DNA from: Luteibacter sp. UNCMF331Sha3.1
GTDB lineage: Bacteria; Pseudomonadota; Gammaproteobacteria; Xanthomonadales; Rhodanobacteraceae
Direction: 5' to 3'
NCBI RefSeq assembly: GCF_900109915.1
Contig: NZ_FOBU01000003.1
Span: 165,460 to 229,459 of the forward strand
Length of the DNA: 64,000 nt
Under the pieces are notes generated by a model. It worked only from the letters and a program-made list of their open reading frames with translations, was not told the DNA's origin and searched no databases. Below are positions 9,793 to 19,428 of the stretch, piece by piece. Position 1 is the first letter of the stretch. Each line of letters begins with the position of its first letter. The position numbers were made by a program, and so were the translations under genes.

Positions 9793-9877
9793 GTGAGGCC
9801 TTGCGAATCGGACGGGGACCCTCGGATTATGGCCGCAACGCCCCCATGTGGACCGGACACGATCCACGGAATTCCCC

Positions 9878-10261
9878 ATGGCCGACACCACCGTCCCCGA
9901 TTTCTTCGAGCGTTTTCCGATGCAGCGCGTGACGACCGGCGAACTCGACGCCGAGCTCGCCGCCGACGACGACCGCATCGTCATCCTCTTCCTCTGGGGG
10001 CGCGACTGTCCGAACTGCGATATCGCCAAGCGGCAGATCCTGCTGACGGCGGAGCGGTTCGGCTGGCCCGAAGTCCGCTGGCTGCACGACAACGTCTACG
10101 ACGATCCGAAGATGGCGACGCGTTTCGGCCTGCACGGCATCCCGGCATGGTTCCTGTTCCATCGCGGAAAGAAACTGGGCCGGATCACGTCGTGGCCCGG
10201 CACGGACGCCTTCGTCGACGCGGTGAACAGGCAGATCGTCTCGACGGGCGCCACGGCATGA
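9878..10261 (+). CDS. thioredoxin-fold protein
   Basis: This 127-residue protein has a redox CPNC motif in the context [14 protein letters not shown] and a cis-proline region [11 protein letters not shown], both typical of thioredoxins. It has no signal peptide, so it should be cytoplasmic. The ATG at 9878 was chosen over 9848 because it sits closer to the domain start. Its stop overlaps the start of pncB (ATGA), an arrangement that hints at a shared role, perhaps redox protection of NAD synthesis; this is inference. Confidence 0.85.
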   Translation: MADTTVPDFFERFPMQRVTTGELDAELAADDDRIVILFLWGRDCPNCDIAKRQILLTAERFGWPEVRWLHDNVYDDPKMATRFGLHGIPAWFLFHRGKKLGRITSWPGTDAFVDAVNRQIVSTGATA

Positions 10262-11460
10262 TCGTCGGCTCGCTGCTCGATACCGATCTGTACAAGTTCA
10301 CGATGATGCAGGTCGTGCTGCATCAGTATCCGGCCGCCGAGGTCGAATACCGCTTCCGCTGCCGCACGCCCGGCATCGATCTGGTGCCGCTGATCGGCCG
10401 CATCCGCGAGGAGCTCGACGCGCTCTGCGCGCTGCGTTTCACGGACGACGAGCTCGATTACCTGCGCGGCCTGCGCTTCATCGACAGCGACTTCGTCGAT
10501 TTCCTCGGCCTTTTCCAGCTCAACGCGAAGTACGTGCACATCGCGCCCGCGGCGCATGGCGGCGGCGAGATCGACATCGTGATCTCCGGCCCGTGGCTGC
10601 ACACGATCATGTTCGAAGTGCCGCTGCTCGCCATCGTCAACGAGCTGTATTTCCGCAGCGCGTATCCGGACATCGGGCTCGACGAGGGCAGGGCGCGACT
10701 GAAGGCGAAGATCGAACGGCTGCGCGATACGCCGGGATACGACAAGGTGCGCATCGCCGATTACGGCACGCGCCGTCGTTTCTCCCGGGACTGGCACGAG
10801 GAAATGCTGGCGACGCTGAAGGCCGGGCTCGGTCCGCAGCTCGCGGGCACGAGCAACGTGTGGCTGGCGAAGCGGCTGGGTCTCGTACCCATCGGCAGCA
10901 TGGCGCACGAATACCTGCAGGCATTCCAGTCGCTCGGGCCCCGGCTGCGCGATTCGCAGACGGCGGCGCTGGAGGCCTGGGCGCGCGAATACCGCGGCGA
11001 CCTCGGCATCGCGCTCTCCGACGTCTACGGACTCGACGCGTTCCTGCGCGACTTCGACATGTACTTCTGCAAGCTCTTCGACGGGGCACGCCACGATTCG
11101 GGCGATCCGTTCAGCTGGGGCGACAGGGTGCTCGCGCACTACGACAGGAATCGCGTGGATCCTCGCACGAAGACCCTGGTCTTCAGTGACAGTCTCGACA
11201 TCCCGAGGGTGATGGAGCTCTACCGGCATTTCGCCGGCCGTTGCCTGCTGTCGTTCGGCGTCGGCACGAACCTGACCAACGACATGGGGCCGACGCCGCT
11301 CAACATCGTGATCAAGATGACCCGTTGCAACGGCCAGCCGGTGGCGAAGCTTTCCGACTCGCCGGGGAAGGCGATGGGTTTCGAGGACCCGGATTACGTC
11401 GCCTACCTGCGCAAGGTGTTCGACCTGCCTCAGAACGCGGGAAGCACCGCGCCGCCGTAG
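10258..11460 (+). CDS. pncB: nicotinate phosphoribosyltransferase
   Basis: This 400-residue enzyme converts nicotinate and PRPP to nicotinate mononucleotide in the NAD salvage pathway. It starts with the family N-terminus [18 protein letters not shown] and contains [18 protein letters not shown] and the [13 protein letters not shown] phosphate-site segment, then [10 protein letters not shown] near the C-terminus. Length matches the proteobacterial enzyme. It is coupled to the thioredoxin-fold gene by a 4-bp overlap. Its last 31 bp overlap the 3' end of metQ on the other strand, so both C-termini are encoded by the same DNA. Confidence 0.96.
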   Translation: MIVGSLLDTDLYKFTMMQVVLHQYPAAEVEYRFRCRTPGIDLVPLIGRIREELDALCALRFTDDELDYLRGLRFIDSDFVDFLGLFQLNAKYVHIAPAAHGGGEIDIVISGPWLHTIMFEVPLLAIVNELYFRSAYPDIGLDEGRARLKAKIERLRDTPGYDKVRIADYGTRRRFSRDWHEEMLATLKAGLGPQLAGTSNVWLAKRLGLVPIGSMAHEYLQAFQSLGPRLRDSQTAALEAWAREYRGDLGIALSDVYGLDAFLRDFDMYFCKLFDGARHDSGDPFSWGDRVLAHYDRNRVDPRTKTLVFSDSLDIPRVMELYRHFAGRCLLSFGVGTNLTNDMGPTPLNIVIKMTRCNGQPVAKLSDSPGKAMGFEDPDYVAYLRKVFDLPQNAGSTAPP

Positions 11461-12236
11461 GTCTTCTCGATGAAGGCCTTGACCTCGGGCGAGGTGAGGG
11501 CCTTCGCGAGCTTCTGCACGCGCGGATCGTCCTTGTTGTCGGGACGGGCGACGAGGAAGTTGACGTACGGCGAATCCTTGCCCTCGATCAGCAGGGCGTC
11601 CTTCAGCGGATTGAGCTTCGCCGCCAGCGCGTAGTTGGTGTTGATCAGCGCGAGGTCGACCTCGCCGACCACACGCGGAAGCATCGCGGCTTCGAGCTCG
11701 CGGAACTTCAGGTGCTTCGGATTCTCCACGACGTCCTTCAGCGTCGCGAGGCGATCGTTGGGGTTCTTCAGCGTGATCAGGCCGTGCTTCGCCAGCAGGA
11801 GCAGCGCGCGGCTGTTGTTGCTGGGATCGTTCGGGATCACCACGTCGGCACCATCGGGAAGCTGGTCGATCGACGTGTACTTGCGCGAATACGCACCGAA
11901 CGGCTCGATGTGCACGCCGACCACCGTGACGAGACGGGTGCCGCGTTCCTTGTTGAACGCGTCGAGATAGGGCTCGGTCTGGAAGAAGTTGGCGTCCAGC
12001 TGCTTCTGCGCCACCTGCATGTTCGGCTGCACGTAATCCGTGAATACGCGGATCTCGAGGTCCACGCCTTCCTTCGCCAGCAGGGGCTTGATCTCCTTGA
12101 GGATCTCCGCGTGCGGCACCGGAGTGGCGGCGACGGTCAGCTTCGTCTCGCCGCCCTTGTCGCCGTCCTGGCCGCCCGAACAGCCCGCGAGAAGGATCGC
12201 GAGGGCGGTGCCGAGGGGGAGCAGGTACTTCTTCAT
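11430..12236 (-). CDS. metQ: D-methionine ABC transporter substrate-binding lipoprotein
   Basis: This 268-residue protein has a lipoprotein signal with lipobox LAGC at about residues 16-19 and a NlpA/MetQ fold. Family segments are [55 protein letters not shown] and [14 protein letters not shown]. It binds methionine outside the inner membrane for MetNI. It is the last gene of metN-metI-metQ, 80 bp after metI. Its C-terminus overlaps pncB in antisense by 31 bp. Confidence 0.96.
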   Translation of the reverse strand: MKKYLLPLGTALAILLAGCSGGQDGDKGGETKLTVAATPVPHAEILKEIKPLLAKEGVDLEIRVFTDYVQPNMQVAQKQLDANFFQTEPYLDAFNKERGTRLVTVVGVHIEPFGAYSRKYTSIDQLPDGADVVIPNDPSNNSRALLLLAKHGLITLKNPNDRLATLKDVVENPKHLKFRELEAAMLPRVVGEVDLALINTNYALAAKLNPLKDALLIEGKDSPYVNFLVARPDNKDDPRVQKLAKALTSPEVKAFIEKTYGGAVLPAF

Positions 12237-12316
12237 GGGGGTGTCCGTCGCGTCATGTTGCGGTGCGACAGCATAGACGTCCATACCGCCGGATGCAAAA
12301 CGCCCCCGGTGCCCGT

Positions 12317-12991
12317 TCAGCGACGGCTGTACCGGCCCACGAGGCGATCGCCGATCGACTGCAGGATCTGCACCAGCACCACGAGCAGAGCGACCGTGAC
12401 CAGCATGTAATCGGGCTTGTAGCCGTTGTACCCATACTGATAGGCGAGGGCGCCGAGGCCGCCCGCCCCGACGATGCCGCCCATCGCCGTGTAGCCGACC
12501 AGCGCGACCGCCGTCACCGTCGTCGCGGCGATCAGGCCGGGGCGCGACTCGGGAAGGAGGACGCGGGTGACGATCTGTCCCGTCGTCGCTCCCATGGCCT
12601 GGCTGGCCTCGATCACGCCGCGGTCCACCTCGCGAAGCGCCGTTTCGACGAGGCGCGCGAAGAACGGCGCGGCACCGATCACCAGCGGCACGATGGCGCC
12701 GCGTATGCCGATGCTCACACCCGTGATGGCCTGCGTCACGGGAATGAGCAGGATCATGAGGATGATGAAGGGCACCGAACGAAGCACGTTCACCACGAGC
12801 GACAGCACGCCATAGAGTTTCGGCTTCGCGTGCAGTTGCCCGCGCGCGGTGAGGAACAGCCACACGCCCAGCGGCAGCCCGAGAACCAGGGTGAAGAGCA
12901 GCGAGCCGCCGAGCATCAGCAGGGTGTCCAGACACGCCTGTGCGATCTCGGGCCAGTCGATGTTCGGGAACAGGGTCTGCAGCGGGCTCAT
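12317..12991 (-). CDS. metI: D-methionine ABC transporter permease
   Basis: This 224-residue permease has five or six hydrophobic helices and the ABC-permease EAA-like loop ([29 protein letters not shown], residues about 130-158). The N-terminal [16 protein letters not shown] and [21 protein letters not shown] segments are typical of MetI. Its start overlaps the metN stop by 4 bp, so ATPase and permease are translated together. Methionine uptake is the known family role. Confidence 0.95.
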   Translation of the reverse strand: MSPLQTLFPNIDWPEIAQACLDTLLMLGGSLLFTLVLGLPLGVWLFLTARGQLHAKPKLYGVLSLVVNVLRSVPFIILMILLIPVTQAITGVSIGIRGAIVPLVIGAAPFFARLVETALREVDRGVIEASQAMGATTGQIVTRVLLPESRPGLIAATTVTAVALVGYTAMGGIVGAGGLGALAYQYGYNGYKPDYMLVTVALLVVLVQILQSIGDRLVGRYSRR

Positions 12992-13992
12992 CGGGCCACC
13001 TCTTCGATATCGACGCCGGCGGCGCGGATCTGCGCGAGCGCGTCGTCCAGCCGCTCGCCGTGCATGGCGAGCGTCAGTTGTCCGTAGGGCACATCCTTGA
13101 TGCGGTCGACGCGACCCGACAGCAGGTTGTATTCGACGCCGGTGTCGCGCACCACGCTGGAGAGCAACGGCGAGTAAGTGGCGTCGCCGCGGAACGAGAG
13201 CCGGAACAGCGGGCCGCTCACGCCGGGGAAGTCCGCGCCGCGACCTTCGCGGTGATCCGCTTCGGCGACGAAACGCCGCGTCGTCGCATGGCGCGGATGG
13301 AGGAAGACGTCGGCGACGGCGCCCTGCTCCACGACGTGGCCGGCGTCGAGCACCGCGACGCGATCGCACACGCGGCGAACGACGTCCATCTCGTGCGTGA
13401 TCAGCACGATCGTGAGCCCCAGGCGACGATTTATGTCCGCGAGGAGTTCGAGCACGGATGCCGTGGTCTGCGGATCGAGCGCGCTGGTGGCCTCGTCGCA
13501 GAGCAGGATGGACGGGCGGCTCGCGAGCGCGCGAGCGATGCCGACGCGCTGCTTCTGTCCACCCGAAAGCTGGGCCGGATACTTGCGCGCATGCGCGGCG
13601 AGGCCGACGAGCTCGAGCAGCTCGTCCACCCGCGCGGCGATCGTCGCGTCGTCCTTGCCGCCATGCAGCCGCAGCGGAAACGCCACGTTGTCCGCGACGG
13701 TACGCGACGACAGCAGGTTGAAGTGCTGGAAGATCATGCCGATGCCGGCGCGCAGGCGTCGCAGGTCGGCGCCCTGCGCGTCGGTCACGTCGCGGCCATC
13801 GATGAACACCTTGCCGCTGGTCGGGCGTTCCAGCAGGTTGATCAGGCGCAGCAGCGTCGACTTGCCGGCGCCGGAGTGGCCGATGATGCCGAACACTTCA
13901 CCGGCCTCGATCGTGAGGTCGACGGGGTGCAGGGCGGGGACGAGCGCTCCGTCCACGGCATAGGACTTGGAGGCGGCGGCGAAACGGATCAC
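12988..13992 (-). CDS. metN: D-methionine ABC transporter ATPase
   Basis: This 334-residue ATPase has Walker [10 protein letters not shown], signature LSGGQKQR, Walker [12 protein letters not shown] and switch ITHEMD, then a C-terminal NIL/ACT-like regulatory domain (about residues 255-334) that binds methionine and inhibits transport when the pool is high. The start is set at a GTG (13992) giving [11 protein letters not shown], since no ATG lies nearby in frame and further extension leaves the family. It leads the metNIQ operon. I looked for a SAM riboswitch or S-box in the roughly 110 bp upstream and recognise none. Confidence 0.94.
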   Translation of the reverse strand: MIRFAAASKSYAVDGALVPALHPVDLTIEAGEVFGIIGHSGAGKSTLLRLINLLERPTSGKVFIDGRDVTDAQGADLRRLRAGIGMIFQHFNLLSSRTVADNVAFPLRLHGGKDDATIAARVDELLELVGLAAHARKYPAQLSGGQKQRVGIARALASRPSILLCDEATSALDPQTTASVLELLADINRRLGLTIVLITHEMDVVRRVCDRVAVLDAGHVVEQGAVADVFLHPRHATTRRFVAEADHREGRGADFPGVSGPLFRLSFRGDATYSPLLSSVVRDTGVEYNLLSGRVDRIKDVPYGQLTLAMHGERLDDALAQIRAAGVDIEEVAR

Positions 13993-14100
13993 AGGCGTTG
14001 GCTCTTGGCCGTCAAAGACGTGCCATGGTAGCCGAAGCCCGGGCGCATGGGCCCGTGGAGAGGCGTAGACTCCGCCAGACCAACCACCAGGGAAGCCCGC

Positions 14101-14586
14101 ATGGCCACCAGCATCTACGATTTCTCCGCCCGCGACATCGACGGCAACGAGCGCTCGCTCGCCGAGTTCCGTGGAAAGGCCCTGCTGGTGGTCAACGTGG
14201 CCTCGAAGTGCGGGTTCACGCCGCAGTACAAGGGTCTCGAAGCGCTGCAGAAGCAGTTCCACGACAGCGGGTTCGAGGTGCTGGGATTCCCTTGCGACCA
14301 GTTCGGCCACCAGGAGCCGGGCGACGAAGCGGAGATCCGCGATTTCTGCTCGCTGACCTACGACGTGTCGTTTCCGATGTTTTCCAAGATCGACGTGAAC
14401 GGCGAGAACGCGCATCCGCTGTATCGCTGGCTGAAGAAGGAACAGAAGGGCCTGCTCGGCACCGAGGGCATCAAGTGGAACTTCACCAAGTTCCTGGTGG
14501 ACCGCGACGGGCGGGTAGTGGAGCGTTACGCGCCGACGGACACGCCGGAGAAGATCGGGAAGGACCTGCCGAAGGTGCTTGGCTGA
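14101..14586 (+). CDS. glutathione peroxidase family protein (cysteine type)
   Basis: This 161-residue protein has the family sequence [19 protein letters not shown], with cysteine (not selenocysteine) as the peroxidatic residue at about 36. It also has [14 protein letters not shown] and the [13 protein letters not shown] block containing the catalytic tryptophan and asparagine. Such bacterial enzymes usually reduce hydroperoxides using thioredoxin. It has a plausible GGGA ribosome site and is divergent from metN. It converges on dacB with only 18 bp between the stops. Confidence 0.93.
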   Translation: MATSIYDFSARDIDGNERSLAEFRGKALLVVNVASKCGFTPQYKGLEALQKQFHDSGFEVLGFPCDQFGHQEPGDEAEIRDFCSLTYDVSFPMFSKIDVNGENAHPLYRWLKKEQKGLLGTEGIKWNFTKFLVDRDGRVVERYAPTDTPEKIGKDLPKVLG

Positions 14587-14604
14587 CTCGCCCTGTTGCA
14601 GGGG

Positions 14605-16047
14605 CTAGAGCCGCTCGCCCGCCTCGGCCAGCATGATCGCGATGGCGTCGACCTCCGCCGATGGCGGCACGGTGGGCATGGCGCTGCGCGCCGGCGGCGC
14701 GTAGTTGTTGAGCAGGATGGCGAAGGCGAGCCGTTGGCCGCGCTTCGTCGTGACGTACCCCGCCAGCGCGTTGACGAATTGCATGCTGCCGGTCTTCGCC
14801 GTCACGTTGCCCTCCGCTGCGGAGCCACGCATACGGGCCGCCAGCGTGCCATCGACGCCCGCCACCGGCAGCATCCCGCGCCAGGTCGCCGCCAGCGGCG
14901 AGGCGTCCATGCCGACCAGCACCCGCGCGAGCGCGCCGGCCGTGGTGAGGTCGTGGCGCGACAGTCCCGTGCCTTCCTCGAGTGTGGCGGCGGAGGGGCC
15001 GATCCCGCGACCGGCGAGCCACCCGGCGAGCGCGTCGGACGCGCGATCCTCGGCGGAGCCCTTGCCGTCGGTTTCCATCCCGATCAGCTGGAAGACGCTC
15101 TGCAGGAACAGGTTCTGCGAGCGCTTGAGCCCGGGACGAAGGATGTCCGCCAGCGATGGCGACGCCCGGGATGCGACGACGCGCCCCGTCGGTGCGGCGA
15201 CCGGCCAGCGCACGCTGCGTGCCTCGCCGTCGACACGCACGCCCTGGTGGACCAGCGCATCGCGGAGACGGCGGGCCGCCGTGAGGGCGGGGTCCGGGGT
15301 CGAGAGGCGGTAGCGGTGCGGCGCATCGCCGGCCGTGCCTTGGACGTGCAACGTCTCGCTGCCCGGCGCGCGGTAGAGCGAGAGCGGCCCGGCCGCCGTC
15401 GTCGAGGACAGTGCGACGGTCACCGCGGTGCCGTCGGGCGTCACGGCGACACCGTCGCGCGCGATCGTCGTCGTCATCGTGTTCTCGTCGACGATCAGCG
15501 CGCCGCTTTGCGCGCCATACGCCGCCTGCAGGTCCGATGCCTCCCAGCCGCTGCCGATCGGGGGTCCGTCGAACGCCGTGTCGTCACCGACGACGTCGCC
15601 GTCGACGCGGTGGATGCCCGCCGCGGCGACCTCCGCCGCCAGCGCCTCGGCCCATGCGCTCCCCGCCAGCGTCGGGTCGCCCCGGCCGCGAAGCACGAGC
15701 GCGCCGTGCAGACGTCCCTTGCGGACATCGCCGGCGGCGAGCACGTCCGTACGCGTACGGTAATCGCTTCCCAGGCGCTCGAGGGCGAACGCGGCCGTGT
15801 AGAGCTTGGCGGTCGAGGCGGGCAGCAAAAGCCGGCCGGCGTCGTGTTCGTAGACGGTGCGGCCATCGTCGAGCGAAACGACGGCGATTCCCCACGACGC
15901 GGATGCGAAGCGTGGCTCGGCGAGACGGGCGTCGATCCGCTGTGCGACGGTGTCGGCATGCGCCGCCACGGGAAGGAGCAGCGCGGCGAACAGAATGATG
16001 GCTCGAGCCGATCGGCCCGCTGCCCCCTCCGGCCAGCGTGCGCGCAT
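14605..16047 (-). CDS. dacB: D-alanyl-D-alanine carboxypeptidase/endopeptidase (PBP4 family)
   Basis: This 480-residue protein has a signal peptide (ARAIILFAALLLPVAAHA) and the three penicillin-binding motifs: SxxK as STAK near residue 75, SxN as SQN in LKRSQNLFLQS, and KTG in TAKTGSMQFVNAL near residue 415. The large insert between the first two motifs is the mark of class C PBP4/DacB enzymes, which trim peptidoglycan cross-links in the periplasm. The start at 16047 lies 1 bp after the stop of the upstream enoyl-CoA hydratase gene, so the two are probably in one transcript although functionally unrelated. Confidence 0.94.
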   Translation of the reverse strand: MRARWPEGAAGRSARAIILFAALLLPVAAHADTVAQRIDARLAEPRFASASWGIAVVSLDDGRTVYEHDAGRLLLPASTAKLYTAAFALERLGSDYRTRTDVLAAGDVRKGRLHGALVLRGRGDPTLAGSAWAEALAAEVAAAGIHRVDGDVVGDDTAFDGPPIGSGWEASDLQAAYGAQSGALIVDENTMTTTIARDGVAVTPDGTAVTVALSSTTAAGPLSLYRAPGSETLHVQGTAGDAPHRYRLSTPDPALTAARRLRDALVHQGVRVDGEARSVRWPVAAPTGRVVASRASPSLADILRPGLKRSQNLFLQSVFQLIGMETDGKGSAEDRASDALAGWLAGRGIGPSAATLEEGTGLSRHDLTTAGALARVLVGMDASPLAATWRGMLPVAGVDGTLAARMRGSAAEGNVTAKTGSMQFVNALAGYVTTKRGQRLAFAILLNNYAPPARSAMPTVPPSAEVDAIAIMLAEAGERL

Positions 16048-16048
16048 G

Positions 16049-16834
16049 TCAGGCGAGCCAGGAGGGCTGGCGCTTTTCCAGGAAGGCACCGAGACCGTCC
16101 TGTCCCTCGGCCGAGACGCGCATTTTCGCGATCAGGGCCGCGTTCGTCGCATCGGTCGCCACCATCGCGCCCGCCTCCATGCCGCCCATGGCGAGCGCGA
16201 GGCGCTTGGCTTCCGCCTGGGCCACCGGCCCGCCCTTGGTGAGGAGATCGAGCACGCGCTCGACGGCCGTGTCGAGGTCGTCCGCCGGAACGGCCTCGTG
16301 AACGAGGCCCATCGCGAGAGCCGCCGGCGCATCGAACACCTCGCCCGTCACGAACAGCCGGCGCGCCTGCCGCAAGCCGATCGCGCCGACGACGTAAGGC
16401 GAGATCACGGCCGGCACGAGGCCTAGCTTGACCTCGGACAACGCGAATCGGACACCGTCGGCCGCGATGGCGATGTCGCAGCAGGCGACGAGGCCGACGC
16501 CACCGCCGAACGCGGCACCGTTGACCCGCGCCACGGTCGGCTTCGCAAGAAATTGCAGGCGACGCATCAGCGTCGCCAGGCGCAGCGAATCGGCGCGGTT
16601 ATCCGCCTCGGACGCTGCCGCCATGCCGCGCATCCAACGCAGATCGGCACCGGCCGAGAAGCTGGCGCCCGCGCCGGTCAGCACCACCGCGCGCACGGCC
16701 GCGTCGCGTTCCACGTCGTCGATGGCCGCAGTGAGGTCGGCGATGAGACCATCGTCGAACGCGTTGTGCACCTCCGGACGGTTCATGACCAGATGGGCGA
16801 CGGCGCCCTTGCGGACCAGTTCGACGGCAGACAT
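16049..16834 (-). CDS. enoyl-CoA hydratase/isomerase family protein
   Basis: This 261-residue crotonase has the oxyanion-hole segments SFSAGADLRWMRGMAAAS (about residues 57-75) and NGAAFGGGVGLVACCDIAIA (about 103-122), followed by FALSEVKLGLVPAVISPYVV with a catalytic glutamate. The W-M-R-x-M-A pattern after GADL resembles methylglutaconyl-CoA hydratases of leucine degradation (LiuC/AuH). No other leucine-catabolic gene lies nearby, so the precise substrate stays open. Confidence 0.85.
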   Translation of the reverse strand: MSAVELVRKGAVAHLVMNRPEVHNAFDDGLIADLTAAIDDVERDAAVRAVVLTGAGASFSAGADLRWMRGMAAASEADNRADSLRLATLMRRLQFLAKPTVARVNGAAFGGGVGLVACCDIAIAADGVRFALSEVKLGLVPAVISPYVVGAIGLRQARRLFVTGEVFDAPAALAMGLVHEAVPADDLDTAVERVLDLLTKGGPVAQAEAKRLALAMGGMEAGAMVATDATNAALIAKMRVSAEGQDGLGAFLEKRQPSWLA

Positions 16835-16957
16835 GGCGAGCTCCAGGTTCGTAGCCCCCGATCATAAAGGGTGAAAGGTCGCGGACGGTTCGCCGGTCCA
16901 GTGTGGGCAGCCAAGGGTGTGGCATCGCGTTCGGATGCAGCCCCCTGGTGAAAGGCA

Positions 16958-16979
16958 TATAATGCGAACAGTTCTTATT
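16958..16979 (+). promoter_or_regulatory. feo promoter -10 with Fur-box-like palindrome
   Basis: A perfect -10 TATAAT (16958-16963) overlaps a 19-bp imperfect palindrome (16961-16979) of form AATnnGAACnGTTCnnATT, close to the AATGAGAATnnTTCTCATT type of Fur site. A matching -35 is weak. The palindrome covers the presumed start of transcription, 13 bp before feoA, which fits iron-dependent repression by Fur. Confidence 0.6.
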
Positions 16980-16991
16980 TGAGTAAGCCCA

Positions 16992-17237
16992 GTGCGCCTC
17001 TCAGACGCGCCGAAAGGTGCCAACGCCGTGGTCCAGTCCGTCAGCGATGCCCATCCCGCCGATCCGATCGCGCAACGTCTGCGCGATCTCGGCTTCGTCG
17101 CGGGCGAGCCGGTTCGGCTGGTGGCGCGCGGACCGCTCGGCGGCGATCCGTTGCTGATCCAGATCGGGTCCACGCGGTTCGCCCTGCGCAAGAGCGAGGC
17201 CGCGCGGGTCGACGTGCTCGTGGACGGTGCCGCGTGA
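16992..17237 (+). CDS. feoA: ferrous iron transport protein A
   Basis: This 81-residue SH3-like protein has the FeoA core AQRLRDLGFVAGEPVRLVARGPLGGDPLLIQIGSTRFALRKSEAARV. It starts with GTG; no ATG in frame would keep the domain. It is thought to assist FeoB in Fe(II) uptake at the inner membrane. Its stop overlaps the feoB start (GTGA). The Fur-box-like site just upstream suggests induction under iron limitation. Confidence 0.92.
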   Translation: MRLSDAPKGANAVVQSVSDAHPADPIAQRLRDLGFVAGEPVRLVARGPLGGDPLLIQIGSTRFALRKSEAARVDVLVDGAA

Positions 17238-19081
17238 GCGCCGCCGCGATGCGCATCGCCCTCGTCGGCAACCCGAACTGCGGCAAGACGGCGCTGTTCA
17301 ACCAGCTGACGGGCGGCCGGCAGAAAGTCGCCAATTACGCGGGTGTCACCGTCGAACGCAAGGAGGGCCGCTTCGTCGCGCCGTCCGGTCGCACGCTGCA
17401 CATCCTCGACCTGCCGGGTGCCTACAGTTTCGAGGCCACGAGCCCGGACGAAGCGATTACCCGCGACGTCTGTCACGGGCGATACCCGGGCGAGGCCGCT
17501 CCCGATCTCATCGTGTGCGTGGCGGACGCCACCAACCTGCGTCTGCACCTGCGTTTCGTGCTCGAAGTGCGCCGTCTCGGCCGGCCCGTGGTGCTCGCCC
17601 TCAACATGATGGACGCCGCGCGACGTCGCGGCATCGCCATCGACGTCGCGGAACTGTCGCGTCGCCTCGGCGTGCCCGTGGTGGAAACCGTGGCGGTGAA
17701 GCGCGGCGGCGCGAAAGCGTTGATCGCCCGCATCGACGAGAGCGTGCCCGACATCGTGCCGGCCGCCATCGACCAGGCCAGCGTCGAACAGCTCCACACC
17801 GAGGTACGCTCGATCCTCGCCGCCACGGTGACGACGTCGCGCGACACGGTCGCGATCGACGACGCCATCGATCGCTGGGCGCTGCACCCGGTATTCGGTC
17901 TCGCGATCCTCGCCACGCTGATGTTCTTCATCTTCCAGGCGGTGTTCTCCTGGGCCGAGCCGATCATGGATGCCATCGAGAGCGGCATCGCGGCGCTTGG
18001 CGTGTTCGTCACCGGTTTCCTGCCCGCCGACAGCGCGCTGCACAGCCTGCTCAACGACGGCCTCTTCGCCGGACTCGGCGCGGTGCTGGTGTTCCTGCCG
18101 CAGATCCTCATCCTTTTCCTCTTCATCCTCGTGCTCGAGGAGTCGGGGTACCTGCCGCGCGCGGCGTTCCTCCTCGACCGCATGATGTTCCGCGTGGGGC
18201 TGACGGGCAGGGCGTTCATTCCTCTGCTGTCGAGCTTCGCCTGCGCCATCCCCGGCATCATGGCCACGCGCAGCATCCAGGATCCGCGCGACCGACTGAC
18301 GACCATCCTCGTCGCGCCGCTGATGACATGCTCCGCGCGGCTGCCGGTGTACACGCTGCTGATCGCCGCGTTCATCCCAAGCCGGTCCGTATGGGGCGTG
18401 TTCAACCTGCAGGGCATCGTGCTGTTCACGCTGTACTTCGCCGGCATCTTCAGCGCCCTCGGCGTCGCCTTCGTGATGAAGCGCCTGCGCAAGGACAAGA
18501 GCGAACACGCGCTGATCATGGAACTGCCGTCGTACCGGCTACCGAACGTGCGCGACATCGGCCTCGGCCTGTGGGAGCGCGCGATGATCTTCCTGAAGCG
18601 TGTCGGCGGCATCATCCTCGCGCTGACGGTGCTGCTGTGGTTCCTGTCGAGCTTTCCGGGGCCGCCGGACGGCGCCACGCAACCGGCGATCGACTACAGC
18701 ATCGCCGGCCGGCTGGGCCGCATGCTGGAAGTGATCTTCGCCCCGATCGGTTTCAACTGGCAGATCTGCATCGCCTTGGTGCCGGGGCTCGCCGCACGCG
18801 AAGTGGCGGTCGCGGCGCTGGGCACCGTGTATGCGATGTCCGGCAGCGACGATAGCGTCGCGTCGCAGCTTGGTCCGCTCATCGCGAATCAATGGTCGCT
18901 CGCCACCGCGCTGTCGCTGCTGGCCTGGTACGTCTTCGCGCCGCAGTGCATGTCCACGCTCGCCGTGATCCGGCGCGAGACCAACTCCTGGCGCAACGTC
19001 GCCGTGGCCGCCGGTTACCTCTTCGGCCTGGCCTATCTGGCCTCGCTGGCCACCTATCAGATCGCGAGGGCGCTCTCATGA
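17234..19081 (+). CDS. feoB: ferrous iron transporter FeoB
   Basis: This 615-residue inner-membrane Fe(II) transporter has an N-terminal G domain with G1 GNPNCGKT at residues 11-18, a G2 threonine in AGVTVERKEG, G3 DLPG near 64 and G4 NMMD near 120. It is followed by gating and core membrane domains with many helices, including the LLSSFACAIPGIMATR cysteine-containing segment and CALVPGLAAREV-like repeats. The GTG start overlaps the feoA stop. It is shorter than the enteric protein mainly because the C-terminal extension is absent. Its stop overlaps the next gene. Confidence 0.95.
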   Translation: MSAAAMRIALVGNPNCGKTALFNQLTGGRQKVANYAGVTVERKEGRFVAPSGRTLHILDLPGAYSFEATSPDEAITRDVCHGRYPGEAAPDLIVCVADATNLRLHLRFVLEVRRLGRPVVLALNMMDAARRRGIAIDVAELSRRLGVPVVETVAVKRGGAKALIARIDESVPDIVPAAIDQASVEQLHTEVRSILAATVTTSRDTVAIDDAIDRWALHPVFGLAILATLMFFIFQAVFSWAEPIMDAIESGIAALGVFVTGFLPADSALHSLLNDGLFAGLGAVLVFLPQILILFLFILVLEESGYLPRAAFLLDRMMFRVGLTGRAFIPLLSSFACAIPGIMATRSIQDPRDRLTTILVAPLMTCSARLPVYTLLIAAFIPSRSVWGVFNLQGIVLFTLYFAGIFSALGVAFVMKRLRKDKSEHALIMELPSYRLPNVRDIGLGLWERAMIFLKRVGGIILALTVLLWFLSSFPGPPDGATQPAIDYSIAGRLGRMLEVIFAPIGFNWQICIALVPGLAAREVAVAALGTVYAMSGSDDSVASQLGPLIANQWSLATALSLLAWYVFAPQCMSTLAVIRRETNSWRNVAVAAGYLFGLAYLASLATYQIARALS

Positions 19082-19368
19082 GCACGTTCGAACTGGTGCA
19101 GGGGGCGATCATCGCCCTTGTCGTAACCGTCAGCGCGTGGGTCGCGGTGCGCAAGCTGCTGCCGAAGACGTCGGCACGCTGGCTGGCACGGGCCTCCGCC
19201 AGCCTCAACCGCGAAGGGCGCGGCCGGGCGACGCGTTCGCTCGGCCGACGCCTGCAACCCGCCACCGCGACGGGCAGCTGCGGCGACGGCTGCGGCTCGT
19301 GCAACAGCTGCGGACCGGTGCAGCCGCGCGCCGACGCGCAACCGCTGCACTTCAAGCCACGCGCCTGA
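19078..19368 (+). CDS. small Cys-rich membrane protein of the feo operon
   Basis: This 96-residue protein has one N-terminal transmembrane helix (about residues 8-25), a basic middle and a C-terminal cysteine cluster of form CGDGCGSCNSCG near residues 62-73. It overlaps the feoB stop by ATGA, so it is made with FeoAB. It takes the position of FeoC but has no winged-helix sequence; similar small proteins with Cys clusters follow feoB in other Xanthomonadales. The cluster could bind iron or an Fe-S centre and tune FeoB; this is inferred from position and composition. Confidence 0.75.
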   Translation: MSTFELVQGAIIALVVTVSAWVAVRKLLPKTSARWLARASASLNREGRGRATRSLGRRLQPATATGSCGDGCGSCNSCGPVQPRADAQPLHFKPRA

Positions 19369-19378
19369 ATCGCTCCCT

Positions 19379-19404
19379 GCAGGAGCCGGCATGGCGGCTC
19401 CTGC
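19379..19404. repeat. short REP-like hairpin after the feo operon
   Basis: Two perfect 10-bp arms (GCAGGAGCCG and its complement) surround a 6-base loop, 10 bp after the feo operon stop and 24 bp before the stop of the convergent phospholipase gene. There is no T-run. It shares the CAGGAGCCG core with the hairpin after sdhB and could serve as a bidirectional 3' end element. Confidence 0.6.
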
Positions 19405-19428
19405 GAAGGACGCCGCCAGCGCTCGGGA

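Noticed and set aside
13993..14100. SAM riboswitch or S-box upstream of metN
   Set aside because: The 108-bp gap shows no pattern of stems or conserved SAM-riboswitch cores that I can recognise.
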